Origin: Marsupella aquatica | Lineage: Eukaryota; Marchantiophyta | Length of the DNA: 64,000 bases | Assembly (NCBI GenBank): GCA_973895155.1 | Contig: OZ316894.1 | Span: forward strand, 24,366,001 to 24,430,000 | Reading direction: 5' to 3' | Shown: piece by piece, positions 46,000-58,249 of the stretch | Layout: every line of letters starts with the position of its first letter | How positions within the stretch are numbered: the first letter of the stretch is position 1 | Position numbers and translations under genes: made by a program | Notes under the pieces: generated by a model | Database searches by the model: none | What the model saw: the letters and a program-made list of their open reading frames with translations, nothing else | What the model was told of the DNA's origin: nothing

Positions 46000-46807
46000 G
46001 AGTTGAGTCCGAATCTTACTGGAAATGCTGCCTACCTGTCCATCCTAACCCGGGGGTTCTGAGCCTCAGGAGAAAGTCTAGGATAATGACGGTCTGGTCG
46101 ACCGTTACTAGGTTGTAATGGGACGACCAGGTTCTGACATAGTTGTGACCGGCGGTAGCCGGGAGCGACTGTGGAGGAACCGGGGAGGGCCAGTACAACG
46201 TAGTAACGGACGACCGAGATCGTTATTAACGTACGTAATCATGGTTTTTAGTCCATATTACCGGCTGTGACCAGTTCAATCAATCGGGAACGTCGATGCA
46301 GTGCGAGCCGTGGCAGCGGGGTAAAGAAGGAAAGGGGCGCCTAGCTCCTCATTCAACATTTCGAATTGTGTTTGAGCTTTGGGCGGAGGCGACAAGCAGT
46401 AGCACCCGATTTGAGTTTGAGCTTCGTGCAGACGAGCAGCAGTAGCTGCCAACGATGAAACGATCAATAGCGCCAATGGAGAGCTTGAATGCAATGGAGA
46501 TCAATGGAGCGATGGAGATCAATTGAGTACAGTGGCAATGAGCGGGGAATGGCAGCATCGGGTTCAAATTTCTTTCAGCCAAGAATTGCTAGTTTCTTGG
46601 AGCGGTGACTGGCAGATGACAATCTTGTTTCCATGCAAGTTGATGAAGGAATGGCGAGTTGCATGGAGCGGGGAGTGACCGATATCCTTTTTGAATTTGT
46701 GTTTGTCTATGCGAGTTGCAACAGCGCCTTGAAGACAGTTGAGTTGCATACAGTCGAGTTGATAGAAGACTCTCATTCGCTGTGTACCTACAATCTTTTT
46801 AGTAACT
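46000..46807. other. Probable promoter/5' region of the Crypton-like gene
   Basis: Contains small internal repeats ('gatcaatgga' three times near 46490-46525; 'gagtttgagctt' type strings near 46370-46430; 'atggagcgggga' type strings). No additional exon was identified. Confidence 0.35.
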
Positions 46808-49800
46808 ATGTTAGCCCAGGTCGAGAGTTTGGTCTCATTCTCTGAAATACTAATGTCGATAGCACCCATGTTTGCTGGATGTGAAGTCTTGGACGAAGAG
46901 ATGGCGGACGTGAGTGGGGGAATGCAAGTGAGTGAGAGCATTGTTAAGGACGTGAGTGACAATTCAGGGACAATCGACAGAGCAATAACCGATGTTGAAG
47001 AGCACTGGAGCTCTGAAGACTCTGATTTCCTATTAGTCGATGAGTTGATCGCTGGTGAGGAGATGGATGTAGATAGTCCTGATTTATCAAATGTTTTTGA
47101 TGAGTTATCCAGAGAGAGTGCAACAGTCAATATCGTCACTGTTCTTGCTGAGAATTGTGTAAACATTCCTAACGACGGACAGATCGAGGCTACAGAGGCA
47201 ACAAAGGTAAGCATGCCAGGGCTGCGGGCGCTCCCCGACCCTGGTTTAGCAGATGCAGGGAAAGGAAAGGAGAGACTTCCTTCAGAGAACAATGACAAGT
47301 GGGCCTCGAAGCGAGCTAACGACCTGAGGAAAGGGTTAGGTTGGGACATGTCTATAGGTTTAGGAGACTTGCCATTGAGGCAACTCGATGAGTTATTGAG
47401 TAACCTATTTTCCAGAGTTGTTAAGGTCGATGGGACACCTTATCCCTCATCCACGCTTATGAACATGTGTAATGGATTCAATCGGATCATCAGAAGAGCG
47501 AGTGACATCAGGTCCTTGACAGAACAGACAAATCTAGTTGAGAGAGACTTCAACATAAACTCTCATCCAGCATTTGCAAAAACGCGGATGGTTGTCGTTG
47601 CTGCAATAAAAAAAAGCGCGAAGGAAGGACTAAACAAGAAGAGGCTGAAAGTGAGTATTACTTGATTCATAAGCCTTTCGCACTTACTGTATTGTTTAGT
47701 CCTTCCGCATACTGTTCTTTTAATTGAAGCAAAATCATCTGGCACCGATGGTAGTGCAATAGGTGCATTCTATGTAAAATCTTGTTGAATTCCTACCTCC
47801 AGCCGCAAATGCTTTGTGCTCACTCTAGGCGACCGATAATCTTTGAGCTCCTTCGCATAGGCACGTCACTCAAGGTTGGTTTCCTGATGCACTGGAGGGG
47901 AGTTCATTGACACGAGGTTTAACTCCCGACAGAGAGCAGCTATCAGCTATCAAAATCGGTCTTGTCTAAGTCAGAAATGTGGAGAGCTTGTCCGAGACCG
48001 AATGGGGTCATCTCAGACAATTAATAGACCTTCTGACTTGGGAGTCATCCGAGAACAACGTTCAGGGCTTAAGCTACGATGTTTCTGCCAAAGATGTGGC
48101 TCGGTGTCGTACTTAACAGGGACTTGTGAGGACGCAGCTGACTCAGTCTTCCCAAGGTCGCTCATCCTTTGATTCCCTGTTCTCAATGTATCGATATACT
48201 AGAATTAGCAATGTGCACCACTATTCTCAATTTGCTAAGTCACAGACTTCAATTCACTAAAACAAAATAAAATCTAATCGTACGCAATGAGTGCCCGACT
48301 GAGTGGAACAACTGGACGTGATGATCGATCCCGACTGAGTGGAACAACTGGACATGATGATCGATCGACTCAGCTATTCTGTGACCGCAAAGCTTGTAGG
48401 GGGATGGTCCATCGACTATCTGTCCTGGCTTTTGCCTGTGTTCTGGAGTTAGAGACTTCAATGCACTGTCTGATTTCTGATAGACTTTTGGTTGTGTTTT
48501 GTTGCAGTCGGAAATACTGACGGAAGAACACGAGAAAGCAATTTTGGCAGACATCGACCATCAAGTGACATCAAGCCATGGATGCCAAAAACGTTTGGCA
48601 TTTTTTTTCCTTGTCAGGCTCGGTATTCGTGGAGGCATGGAACTGTGGAATTTACACAGAGATGATATTATTGTCTGCACTGATAGGTCTGGGAAGGAGT
48701 ATGTGAAGTGAGTGCTCGATTGAAACCATGAATGAGTTTAATTGTTTGATGTTATATTTCCTCTTTCTCAAGACCCGCCCTGTGAGACTTCCCTGTAATA
48801 GAGCCTATCCACGGGAGAATGGAACCTGCGGCTGACACTCTTTGGTTTGCGCACTCTTTCTAAGAGTTTTACTGATGTTCGTGTGGCAGATTTGAGGAGC
48901 GATTAAGTAAGAACAACAACTATAGCATGGATCGTTACAGTGAAGAGCAATTCAGAAATGTTTATCATAGTTACGAAGATGATTTTGTCATGACAGTAAC
49001 ACAATATAAGCGTCATCTGCCATGCCCTGAGGAGACAGAGAAGCCTGATTTGTTTATGCAGGCTATAACTAACCCTGTTAGCATTGTGTGGTACAATAAG
49101 TGTCAAAAAGTTGGGAAGGGGGCTGCAGGAGGTTGGCTGAAGAATATGGCGTTACTTGTGGGATTGCCCCCTGAAAATTTTACAAACCGAAGTGGGAGGG
49201 CAACATTAGTGACGCGCATGGCTGCCAAAGGAGTGCCTGACGAGGTAGGCATGGCCATAACTGGTCATCGCAGTACTGGAGGGTACAAGAGATACGATAG
49301 AACTCAAAAGTTGAAAATGGAAGCTGCAGCCTTAGTCTCCTCAAGTCCGAATGTGGATTATGGACAGGCACTAGCTCACGTGTCAAAATCTTTCGTGGAG
49401 GAGGAGTTAGTCGGTTCCTCTACAGCTTTGAAACCCTTGATTGACAGGGTGAGTGAGAAATTCAACATGCAATTGGCGTTGCAAAATGGAGTACAGGTGA
49501 GTACGTACTGGATTTTGCAATCTATCACTTCCGAAAAATTACGGACTACCGCCTCATTTCGATAAGAATAACCTGTCTACAATTCTTCGTGAAGTTTGAA
49601 CTACAAGAAAGAATTGTCGATCTTCCATGAATGCATCGATCTCTCAGCGGTCCAAGAAGTGAAATCGGCACGTCGCGAGGCGACAGAAGGATCTGTCTCT
49701 ATCTCTGTCTCCGACCTTGTTTTTGACTCGCATAGTTTTTCAACTTGTACATTTTGTGTCTTGTTCGTCCTTAGGGGTTTTAGTGGAGAGGGGAAGAGCA

Positions 49801-51509
49801 TCGCAGCTCTGTTTTCGGAAAGGTGTCTTTATGTATTATTGTCTGATTGTAAATTTGTGTTCAGCCGGAAAACAATGTCTAACCGACTATACCAGAATTG
49901 TTGACCAGAATAATTATCTGTTTTTCTTCTTGGATTATAGGGATCGAACACACCACAGAAGCAAGAGTTGGCAATAACACAGAACAACCAGGTGAGTTGT
50001 TGGTGAGGTGTTAGTAGTGAGGCTCTGTGTGGTTGGCATTTCAGACAAACGCCTGTCTTGAGGCATCGCCGTCAAGACACCTTCGCTCTTCAAAAGATTT
50101 ACGTCAAAAGAGCTCTTCAAAAGTGTGTATCTATGGCTTCGGTCAATCTGCTCTGTGGTTTTTTTCTTGTGTGTGTCCACTTTACCTAGTCTCGGGAAGA
50201 GTTGGCGGTCGAAGAGAGTAGGAGAGGGGAGAGAGCTCAAGGTCATGTCCATGCAAACAGCGCTATGGGAGGTCGGTGACTGGTGTGACCTAAATCAAGA
50301 CTCGGACTGGCTCTAGTGTCTGTCACATGTCAAAATAGGGCTCGTTAGGTTTCTGGTGTGTTTCTCTCCGCTTCGTTTTCATCTGGAAAGGATAGGAGGA
50401 GATGGTGTTCTTCCTCGGGGCAGGGGCTGTAGGGTGGCTGTGATGGAGCCTCGCTTTTGAGCTTATTCCGTGTTAGTGGGGCGAGTTTGATACCTGGGAC
50501 TTCACAGCTAACTTTTGTCGGCAGTAGTACCGTGTTCCCTGATGTTTCCATGAGGGAAAGGCTATTCAAAGTTTTCATGTCTGCTGACAGTGTAGTATTG
50601 CGCTTTTAAGCGCAGGATTCCTTGTACGTTCGGTTTTAGGCACGGGTCTATTTGGTTCCTTTAATTGGAAGGATTTGGTGGTGTGGATTGGAGCTCGGTA
50701 GTCCGGGTCCTTCCGTTCTTCCTTTCATATTACCTTTCAGGAGTCTGCCTTGCAGTAGTCTGGTGATTTTGATTAGCTTGGTTCCCAGTGCATCGCGTCG
50801 AGCGGAGATTTTTTTTGTTGTCTCAATAATCATACATGTCTCAGCTATAATATCTGCCGTAATCATCTAGTGATTTCAAGTAGATTTTGTTTTCGGATTG
50901 ACCTACTTGTAATTGACTTCCATGTTTCTTCTTTTTTGTGTCTTTCTTTCCTCAGCTCTTCAAAAGATCGTGTGTGCTATTACGTCCTTATTCTGAACCA
51001 AGCCCCTAAATTGTGATCGACTTGGCTGGGATTGTGCAATCGAAGTCATAGTGACAGTTGTGTGAAAATTATAAAATTAGGGTAAGATTTTGCCTTGCTC
51101 GCCCCGGGTAGCCTCGTAAAACTACGACAACCATTTTTGAAGTCCAAAGAATAAAGTAAGGCAGGTGCAGAGGGAGAGTATGTGACCCGAATGAAATTGC
51201 CCCGTAGAGCTTATTAATTAATTTTGTACTTTTGGCTATTCTCAACAGTCAAACTCAAATGCTGTGAAGGTGTTGCAGGCAAAGAGGGACGAGTCAGAAA
51301 TTCCTTACTATGATGATGGTTTTGACTACGAGAGTGAATTTGCCAAGGATCCGATCCTTTACAAACGAATGTGCGGGAGGGCGTTTAAAAGGCCTAACGT
51401 GTCTGTGAAGAACAGCTTGACAGGGAACCAATTTCACAATTGTTCCGTCACAATCAAGATTGTGCAGCCTACTAAGGAGGAGGAGGAGAAGGAGAATATG
51501 ACATTATGA
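46808..51509 (+). CDS. Crypton/DUF3504-type tyrosine recombinase, five intact exons
   Basis: Exons 46808-47650, 48508-48707, 48890-49496, 49941-49991 (51-bp microexon) and 51249-51509 join in phase at consensus sites and give about 653 residues with no stop. After an acidic N-terminus (about 170 residues) comes the core-binding region typical of DUF3504 proteins (LDELLSNLFSRVVKVDGTPY, then a 'S...NGFNRIIRR' helix). The catalytic domain has LGIRGGMELWNL with the first Arg, FTNRSGRATLVTRM in the box II H-x-x-R position, ITGHRSTGGYKRYDRT with the late His and the likely Tyr nucleophile, and a C-terminal FHNCSVTI motif common at the end of such proteins. Box II has Arg where His is usual. Cryptons are DNA-strand-exchange transposons known mainly from fungi, oomycetes and animals. 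The intact spliced structure allows either a live element or a domesticated gene. The start Met is uncertain, because the region around 46808 could be leader. Confidence 0.8.
48286..48370. repeat. Tandem duplication, 36-bp unit, in intron 1 of the Crypton-like gene
   Basis: Two copies of a unit that begins 'actgagtggaacaactgga', continues to 'catgatgatcgatc' and differs at one base. It includes a short tgatcgatc palindrome. Confidence 0.8.
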
Positions 51510-51552
51510 ATTTAGACTTTGGCAGTGAAGAAGTCAGATATGATAGTTTTGA

Positions 51553-51680
51553 CAATAAAACTTTAGGATTAGCTCAATAGACAGATCATGAATCTGCGTA
51601 GGTTTGATAGATTTGGCAATAAAACTTTAGGATTAGCTCAGTAGACAGATCATGAATCTGCGTACGTTTTCAGTTCCTAT
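51553..51680. repeat. Tandem duplication, 64-bp unit, 3' of the Crypton-like gene
   Basis: The block 'caataaaactttaggatt' through 'gatcatgaatctgcgta' occurs at 51553 and 51617 with one or two differences. It includes aataaa-type polyadenylation-like strings just after the stop at 51509. Confidence 0.8.
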
Positions 51681-51892
51681 CTACTATAATAGGCCAGACA
51701 GATGAGTCATGTATGACATGTCACTACAATTTAAAGTGTAGCAATGAGGCCTACAAATAAAGTGAAAATTTCTTCAAAAAATGTTACTTTCATTGGGCAT
51801 GAGTCTCACAAAATCTGTCGTACTTGTTGTCCACTATTCATTGACTGATGCCACCTACTTCCATGCGCTGGCTGCACCTTTCAAAATTGAAA

Positions 51893-52015
51893 GATATTGT
51901 GTCAGGATGTAAATTTACACAAAGACATTTTGTCAGGACTCAAAATTACGCTGTCAGGAAGCAAACTTATAGTGTCAGAAAGCAAACTTACGGTGTCAGG
52001 CAGTAAACTCACAAG
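51893..52015. repeat. Short tandem array with 'gtgtcagg.agcaaactta' unit
   Basis: At least five diverged 20-25 bp units, each beginning 'tgtcagg' or 'tgtcaga' and containing 'aaa.ttac' or 'aaactta'. It lies between the recombinase gene and the right dispersed repeat. Confidence 0.65.
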
Positions 52016-52127
52016 AAAGTGGTTGTGTCAGCCACCAACATTATGCAAATGGTGAGGTCCGCCAGATCCTTTCACCAGACGGTAACATGGACTATAGACC
52101 AAGATTACGTTCTGTGTTGAAAAATTG

Positions 52128-52225
52128 GACAAAAGTACACTCTGGTCTATGTCTAATAATCCATAGTCACCAAAACCCATGCCTCACAAAATAACGTTCT
52201 GGGCGTTCAGTTGGGCCACAGTTCA
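52128..52225. repeat. Dispersed repeat, copy 3, right of the Crypton-like gene
   Basis: It starts 'gacaaaagtacactctggtc', continues 'tgtctaataatccatag', then 'acccatgcctcacaaaataa', and ends 'gggccacagttca'. It matches the copy at 45876-45990 in order and orientation and lies about 140 bp past the PIGW stop codon on the opposite strand. Confidence 0.7.
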
Positions 52226-52365
52226 GTGCAACACAACGCTGTCTAGCTTGCACCTACTAACTCCAGTAAATTCATTGTCTTCAGACATCACATCTAATGC
52301 CCTTCATCCATCTCATCCCGTGTGGGCCTACTCTAGAAACACCCCTTTGACGACTTCCAATCCTT

Positions 52366-55300
52366 TCACCAAAACTTCAGGCGTAACCCGAAAAACTCCA
52401 CCACAGCCATTCCTCCAACAAGAGTTGCGAGGTACCCAACCAAGATAAGCATGGCCATTACAGAAGACGCAGAGATGGTGTCCACAGTCACATTCACCAG
52501 GCCTGTTAGAATATTGCCCTGTTGAAGAAGACAGCACAACAGTTTCACCAGTTGAAGTGAATTTATCAGGATAAGAATGTTGCATCGGCTCAGTAATATC
52601 ACTTAAACCCCTATACTCTTCAAGAAAAACCGGCGTAGTGAGGCTGAACGTAATGGAATCTGTCCTCGAGAAACCCATAACGAGTATAATCATTGAAATA
52701 CCGAAGCGAACCAGTTGTGTACGAGCTTGCTTCAGGAAGTTTGAACATGTGGACAGAGGCCCAACCTATCTATCCTCGAGTCAGAAGTAATAAACATACC
52801 AATAGGAAAGTAGGTAGCAAGTTGTGATCAAAGATCTGTAGAAGAAGCATTTGCTTAGATGGAAGAAGCGCATCCGCGGTAATAAATATGGCTATGACCT
52901 GCACCACAACGTTCCTACCTCGAATTGAGATTCCTCCATAAGCCAGAAGAAAGGTTTGGAAATAAATCATAGTAAAATGAAACTTGGCTTGAAGAAAAGC
53001 ACCCTCCGCGTCGTTTGCAAATATCTACGGTAAAATTAGTAAGCTAGGAATGAATATTTGTACCTCCAGGTTCATAGCAAAAACAAACATCACGTACGAA
53101 AGGTTGCACTGCCAACAACCAAATTCAGTATAAGGAATAGGAGAAAAGTACGCTTAAAGTTCTATCGATCATTTTGCAAAAGCAATAAAACAGGTAGCAG
53201 TTAAAGTTAGTACCATATTGGCAGGCCGCCAAATCCAGTTTTTCACCGATTGACCTGTGTCTATTATTGACAACAATTTGAACATGCACCATCTACTTTA
53301 GATCTTTGAAGCTCAAACGCTTGACTAATATACGGGGATTGGGTGAAACTTAAATTTGACTGGATTAGAGCAATGACGGGCTCGGAAAGCTAAGGCAGAA
53401 TTGGCACTAGTCACCTTACCAAGGTTAGCTCCGATTTCAACAAAACTTAAACTACAAACCAATAATGCAAGCAATCTGTTGAGAGAACTTCGGCTGGCAG
53501 CTATGACGATAGATCCACTAGTCAAGAAGGTATGATCAGAGTTGCACTGCTCACTAGTTCTAAAACCAGAAGATCAGGCGAGATAGTACGGGTGGTCCTA
53601 TTGTTGTTCTTGCTGAAAGGTTACCAGGTGATGTTAAATACTACCTTTTTGGCATCACAAACAAATACCTAGACATGAAGTACCTTCTCTGCACCTCGGT
53701 ACTGAATGGCATTCCTAGAGCGAAAGGAACAGGGCGTCATTATGACCGGGTAAGCGCAGTCATTGAGCACAGCCAGAGTGTAGAGTTTATGGTTGAGTGC
53801 AAAGTTTTTACCATGCGACGCGAAATTCTTTCGATGTATAGATCTCCAAAAACAGCAAGGGACCTACAAAATTACAAATCAATTAGGTCTCGACGATTCC
53901 TCCCTCCTACTTGTCAAAAGCCGTGTTTCGATTCAGCACTCAATTTCTGTAAACAAGACAAGATCATGACAAAATCTGGAAGAATGGAGATCGCAGAAAT
54001 GCAACCCTTTGGTATTTGGAATTACCACAAGATAGCATCGAGAACCCAAACATCAATTGCGACTGACCAGGGAACTGTCCCTGTTATTCTCCTTTTTCTT
54101 CCAGTCTTAGTAGATATATCATCATTTCGATACAGCGTTCTTTCTGGAGGAAAAAGAAGATAGTGACCCAGTTGCACACTGATAAGATAGATACTCCAGT
54201 ACCCTGCCAGATCAACGTAAAAAGCTTTATTGAGGAAAATGCAGCGGAAACTTGATGCCATTATCATAACGACAGTGATTTACTTGTGGGGAATTACTCC
54301 TGCTTCAACTGCAACAGCCAAGACTAAACGCAGGATCTGAAATGTGCAAAGATGTGGGCTGTGGATTTACCAAAGATGCTGAAAATGCCTTCTTTGTTGA
54401 GGCTGACCAGGCTGGGGCCACGTTCAGGTGAAAGCAGGTACTCATTCAAACCAGAAGATAAAATTGTCTGGTACACTGCCACATAGACTCTTATAAGACG
54501 AAAACTCCGACTTCGTCTTTGAAGCAAGCCCAACTTTCTTGAAGGGGAATGAACAGAAGTGCAGTAGTCTAACAATTAAATTGTATATGAATGTGTAAAG
54601 CCTTCATCATGCATGAGCTGCTCCTAAGCGTTCTGTTTCAAGTAGTGTTTATCATCAAATCGTGGCCGGGGAAAGGAATTCTCGATAGACCTCATCAAAG
54701 CGTGAAAATAAAGAAACCCTACACTAGCACCAATACCTCCGAGAATAATCACTCCCAAGGCTCCACAGTAAGAGGCAGGAACATGGACTAAAGAGGTCAA
54801 GAGTGCCACTCCTGCAAGAGTGAAGAAAAAATTCCAGTGCACCCCATACTCTGCAACATGCTCCTGTGCCACATCAGAAAGAAAGCTAGAGCAGACCATA
54901 ATGAAGAAATGAACAGAACTCGAAGGGCCCATGCAGTAATTGACCCGACAAACCAAAGAAATAATTGTGTCTTCGCAAAGGGACACATCTGATGAACTCT
55001 TCACGATTCAAAAATTACATAAAATTCTAATTCTAATGAAAGTAAAAAAGTTGCAATTTGTTTAAAAGCTCACTCTTTGCATGAAAAGCAGACTAGAAGA
55101 TATCGTGCACTTGCACAGCACATTTGCTTCACTACAACTACAGTAACAACAATTCAAGCAAGCTTCGAATAAGGTGCCCCATAGGAACTGAATTGACAAT
55201 ATTTACAAGAGAAGCTTTCCATAGTCCATAGCACAACAGTTTGAGACAAACCTGATAATCGACACCCTTGGTCAATATGAGCCTGGAAAATGCAAGCACT

Positions 55301-58249
55301 AGTAGAGGACACGTGTTGCGGAGCACCCCTCCATTCTTCCTGTGCTGGCAATTCATCCTATATTAGCTCTATTCCCTGGCTTGCAAAACAATAAACTGGG
55401 ATAACCTTGCTAACACCAAGTTAACACCTATACCTATCATCTATCGGGACTGAAAGAAAGCATTAGCAGACACACTGCACCTAAGATATAGTACCAAAAC
55501 GAACTGATGATCTGAAATGAAAGATGGGGATCACTTACGAGGGAGGCAATTCTCGTGCCTGCCTTGAAACGAGGCCATTGGCAACGACAAATGACCCAAC
55601 TCCTACATCCATCTGCTAGCCAATCAACTACGACTTAGTACCATTGCTTGCTGCCCAAAATTGATCACTAGAAGCAACAGTCAGTTGGAAATGCTTCTTT
55701 CTTCGTGTACCTGATTTGCCCTACATGCAATACCCTGACCATTAAATATCTGCTTTACACAAGCTGCATGATACTTTCCTCGTCCCAAATCGACTGTATC
55801 CAACCTGAGCTCTTCGACTTAAATACCAAATTGAACTGCCTGAGAACTGATCAAACTTAGACCCGAAACCTATCTAATTCCGCATTGTGAGCTCAATAGT
55901 CCATGAATGAAGCTGGCAGACACATCAATATGAATAAGTGATCCAGGAAGTATCCATCAAAAAGCGCCATAAACACTGACAGAATTCCAGGATCATACTC
56001 ACCAGCCCAGTCCCATAGGTCTCTGTTTTCGCATATCGTCTTGGGAAGACGTTAAAATCCACAGCAAGGATGCTCACACATGTCACCAACATCTGCACGT
56101 ACTCACTTCAATGTAATATCAACGTAAGAATATGATACAAAGAACTCTGTTAATTCGAAAACCGAGCCACGGAAAACCAGAGACTCCTCAAAGAAGGGAA
56201 ATAGATCCGGGTTTCCTCTATCGTTGTGTTGGATTACCATGGTAAATCTGAAAGATGACAAAAACGTTTTGCGAAAGTTTGAATTGTGGTCTAGTTGTTG
56301 AGAAGTTGGCTCCATACCTCCTTGCGAACTAAACCTACACAACGCGCACTATCAGGTTCAATTCCACATTTCCACTTTTAGCATCATCTAGGCAAGCCAA
56401 AATTCAAGACATGCAACAGATCTTCGTGGAACGTAGAAGTGTCAAAGTAGATCGCAAATTGCAAATCACGCCAAGACCATATCATGCACAAAACCGTGAT
56501 CAAGCGTTACAATACTCGGATTGAAGACGTCCCCTGATGGGAACAAACTGTAGACTCAACCTATACAACCATTTGTTTCTTGGCAAAACGGAAGTCAGAA
56601 AGTAACCTCCACAGGCCGGCAATGCCTACTAGTATGAGGCACAGACAAACTGTTGTTACAAGGTACACCCAATCTGCAAGGACCTGCACGGAACAGATAT
56701 ATCATATAAACTGCAAGTACAGTACTCTATTTTATGCCAAAGAGCATCCTCTTGGTCAACTCCATAGTGGACAAATCGCTCCAAATCATCAGCGTAAGTC
56801 AACCATTCAGGAGAACAGGGACGATGATCTAGAAACTTCCATTCAAAGATTACCTTTACGTGTTATTAAGGAACGGGCTCTATGTAACTGAACTTACTGT
56901 CCAAGCACGAATCAAGAATGACTTACACGACACCATCACCAAAACAAAACAATAACCCACAAAGAAGAGACGTTCGACGCGTACCGTTAGACAAGCAATT
57001 GTAGGAAGACCTACAAAAACGACGTCCTTCACCAGCATGATCACGTATGCTTTGCCATCCCTGCCCTTGTCTTTCTGCTCATTGTGGCAAATACTGTTGC
57101 TTACATAGTTTGCCTTTGATGCTACACACAACCGGAGAAATTCGTTAGGAAGCGCAATGACCTTGTTCGGAAGACTCTGGTCACTTTTCTACTGGTGCAA
57201 TCTACTCTTCAAGTACATTTACGAGCGACGTGAAAAGATGCGTCCCTGTAACAACTAAGATGTGCAGACTTGCTCGGAAGCTTTGCCTAGGTTTGGCTTT
57301 CTTGAAAACTAACAATCTGGACAGAGAATAGCTTAAACCATCAGCAGGATTACAAAAATACCCTTCCCAACGGTGTCGTACAGAGTGAGGACTATTAACA
57401 TACTAAAAGTGCTACACTCAAGTTCTGGTAATTCTGGGCTGAATTCTTCCAGAGCAAACAATTGAAATAGTGTAAAACTTACTCTTTGACCCAACTTCCC
57501 TACTTTGAATAAACCTACAGATTGGGCAAGTTTGTACATTCCACTTAGGACTTTCAAGGAATCGTATAGTATCTCTCAGTTATTCTTTGAAAATCCAACA
57601 TGACAAACGTGAAGAACGTGACGTATTATACTGGTCTTACATCCAGCAACTCTTACTGCACAATTCGGGAAAAGACATTACCGGATAGAAGAAGGTCAAA
57701 TAGTTGGCGCAGAAGCACAAATATCTGAGCCGCCACAAGATGCAAGTCCAGTGCAGAGTCAGAGGAGCAGGGAAGACCAGCCAGAATATTTTGAAGCGCA
57801 AAATTATGGCCCTATCGAGAAGAGAACCTGCTCAAATTGGATTACTCTACATCCCTTCATTGCAAGTAAGAGCTCAATACTGATACAACAAAAGAAAAGT
57901 GCGTACGACATTTGCTTTATCATCTAGGTACCACAGAATGACGTACCGGAACAATAGCTGACAAAGCTGCAATCTCCAACATTGTGGAGCCACGTAAATT
58001 ACTCACAAATCTTCAAGCAAAGTTGCAGAGTAATTTTAGATCCAGGGAAAATACTAAATTTTTGTGGTTCCAATTGATGCAAGTGGGGGCCGACCGAAAG
58101 AGAGTCAATAGAATTCAAATATGATGATCACCTTCCCGAACCAGCATGCAATCCATTACAAATATTGCTTTGGAAAAGTTGCTCACGCACTCTTGTTTGC
58201 GTTCTTTGAGCCCGAAACCAGCAAGTCCAATTTCATCTGAAGTCTCCAT
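52366..58249 (-). CDS. PIGW: GPI inositol acyltransferase PIGW/GWT1
   Basis: Seventeen small exons on the minus strand. Fifteen join cleanly: 58249-58191, 58010-57947, 57724-57682, 57121-56985, 56092-56003, 55612-55539, 55339-55252, 54863-54737, 54475-54371, 54203-54026, 53451-53420, 53254-53214, 53108-53064, 52898-52800 and 52518-52366. Two (56683 to about 56620; about 56340 to 56238) have one unresolved junction. The protein of about 500 residues is a multi-span membrane protein of the ER. Conserved PIGW blocks appear in order: [126 protein letters not shown] and [14 protein letters not shown], ending GLRLKFW. The enzyme adds a fatty acyl chain to the inositol ring of GlcN-PI during GPI-anchor synthesis. 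No lesion was seen. The donor of exon 1 (GTGCGT) is the weakest of the resolved junctions. Confidence 0.92.

Noticed and set aside
57333-57557. Possible extra PIGW exon ([12 protein letters not shown] stretch)
   Set aside because: The flanking exons 57682-57724 and 56985-57121 join in phase without it, and it lacks family conservation.
57725-57811. Longer version of PIGW exon 3 starting at 57811
   Set aside because: It is open and in phase, but the added residues have no counterpart in PIGW, while the acceptor before 57724 restores the conserved 'ALSAIVP-IFVLLR' junction.
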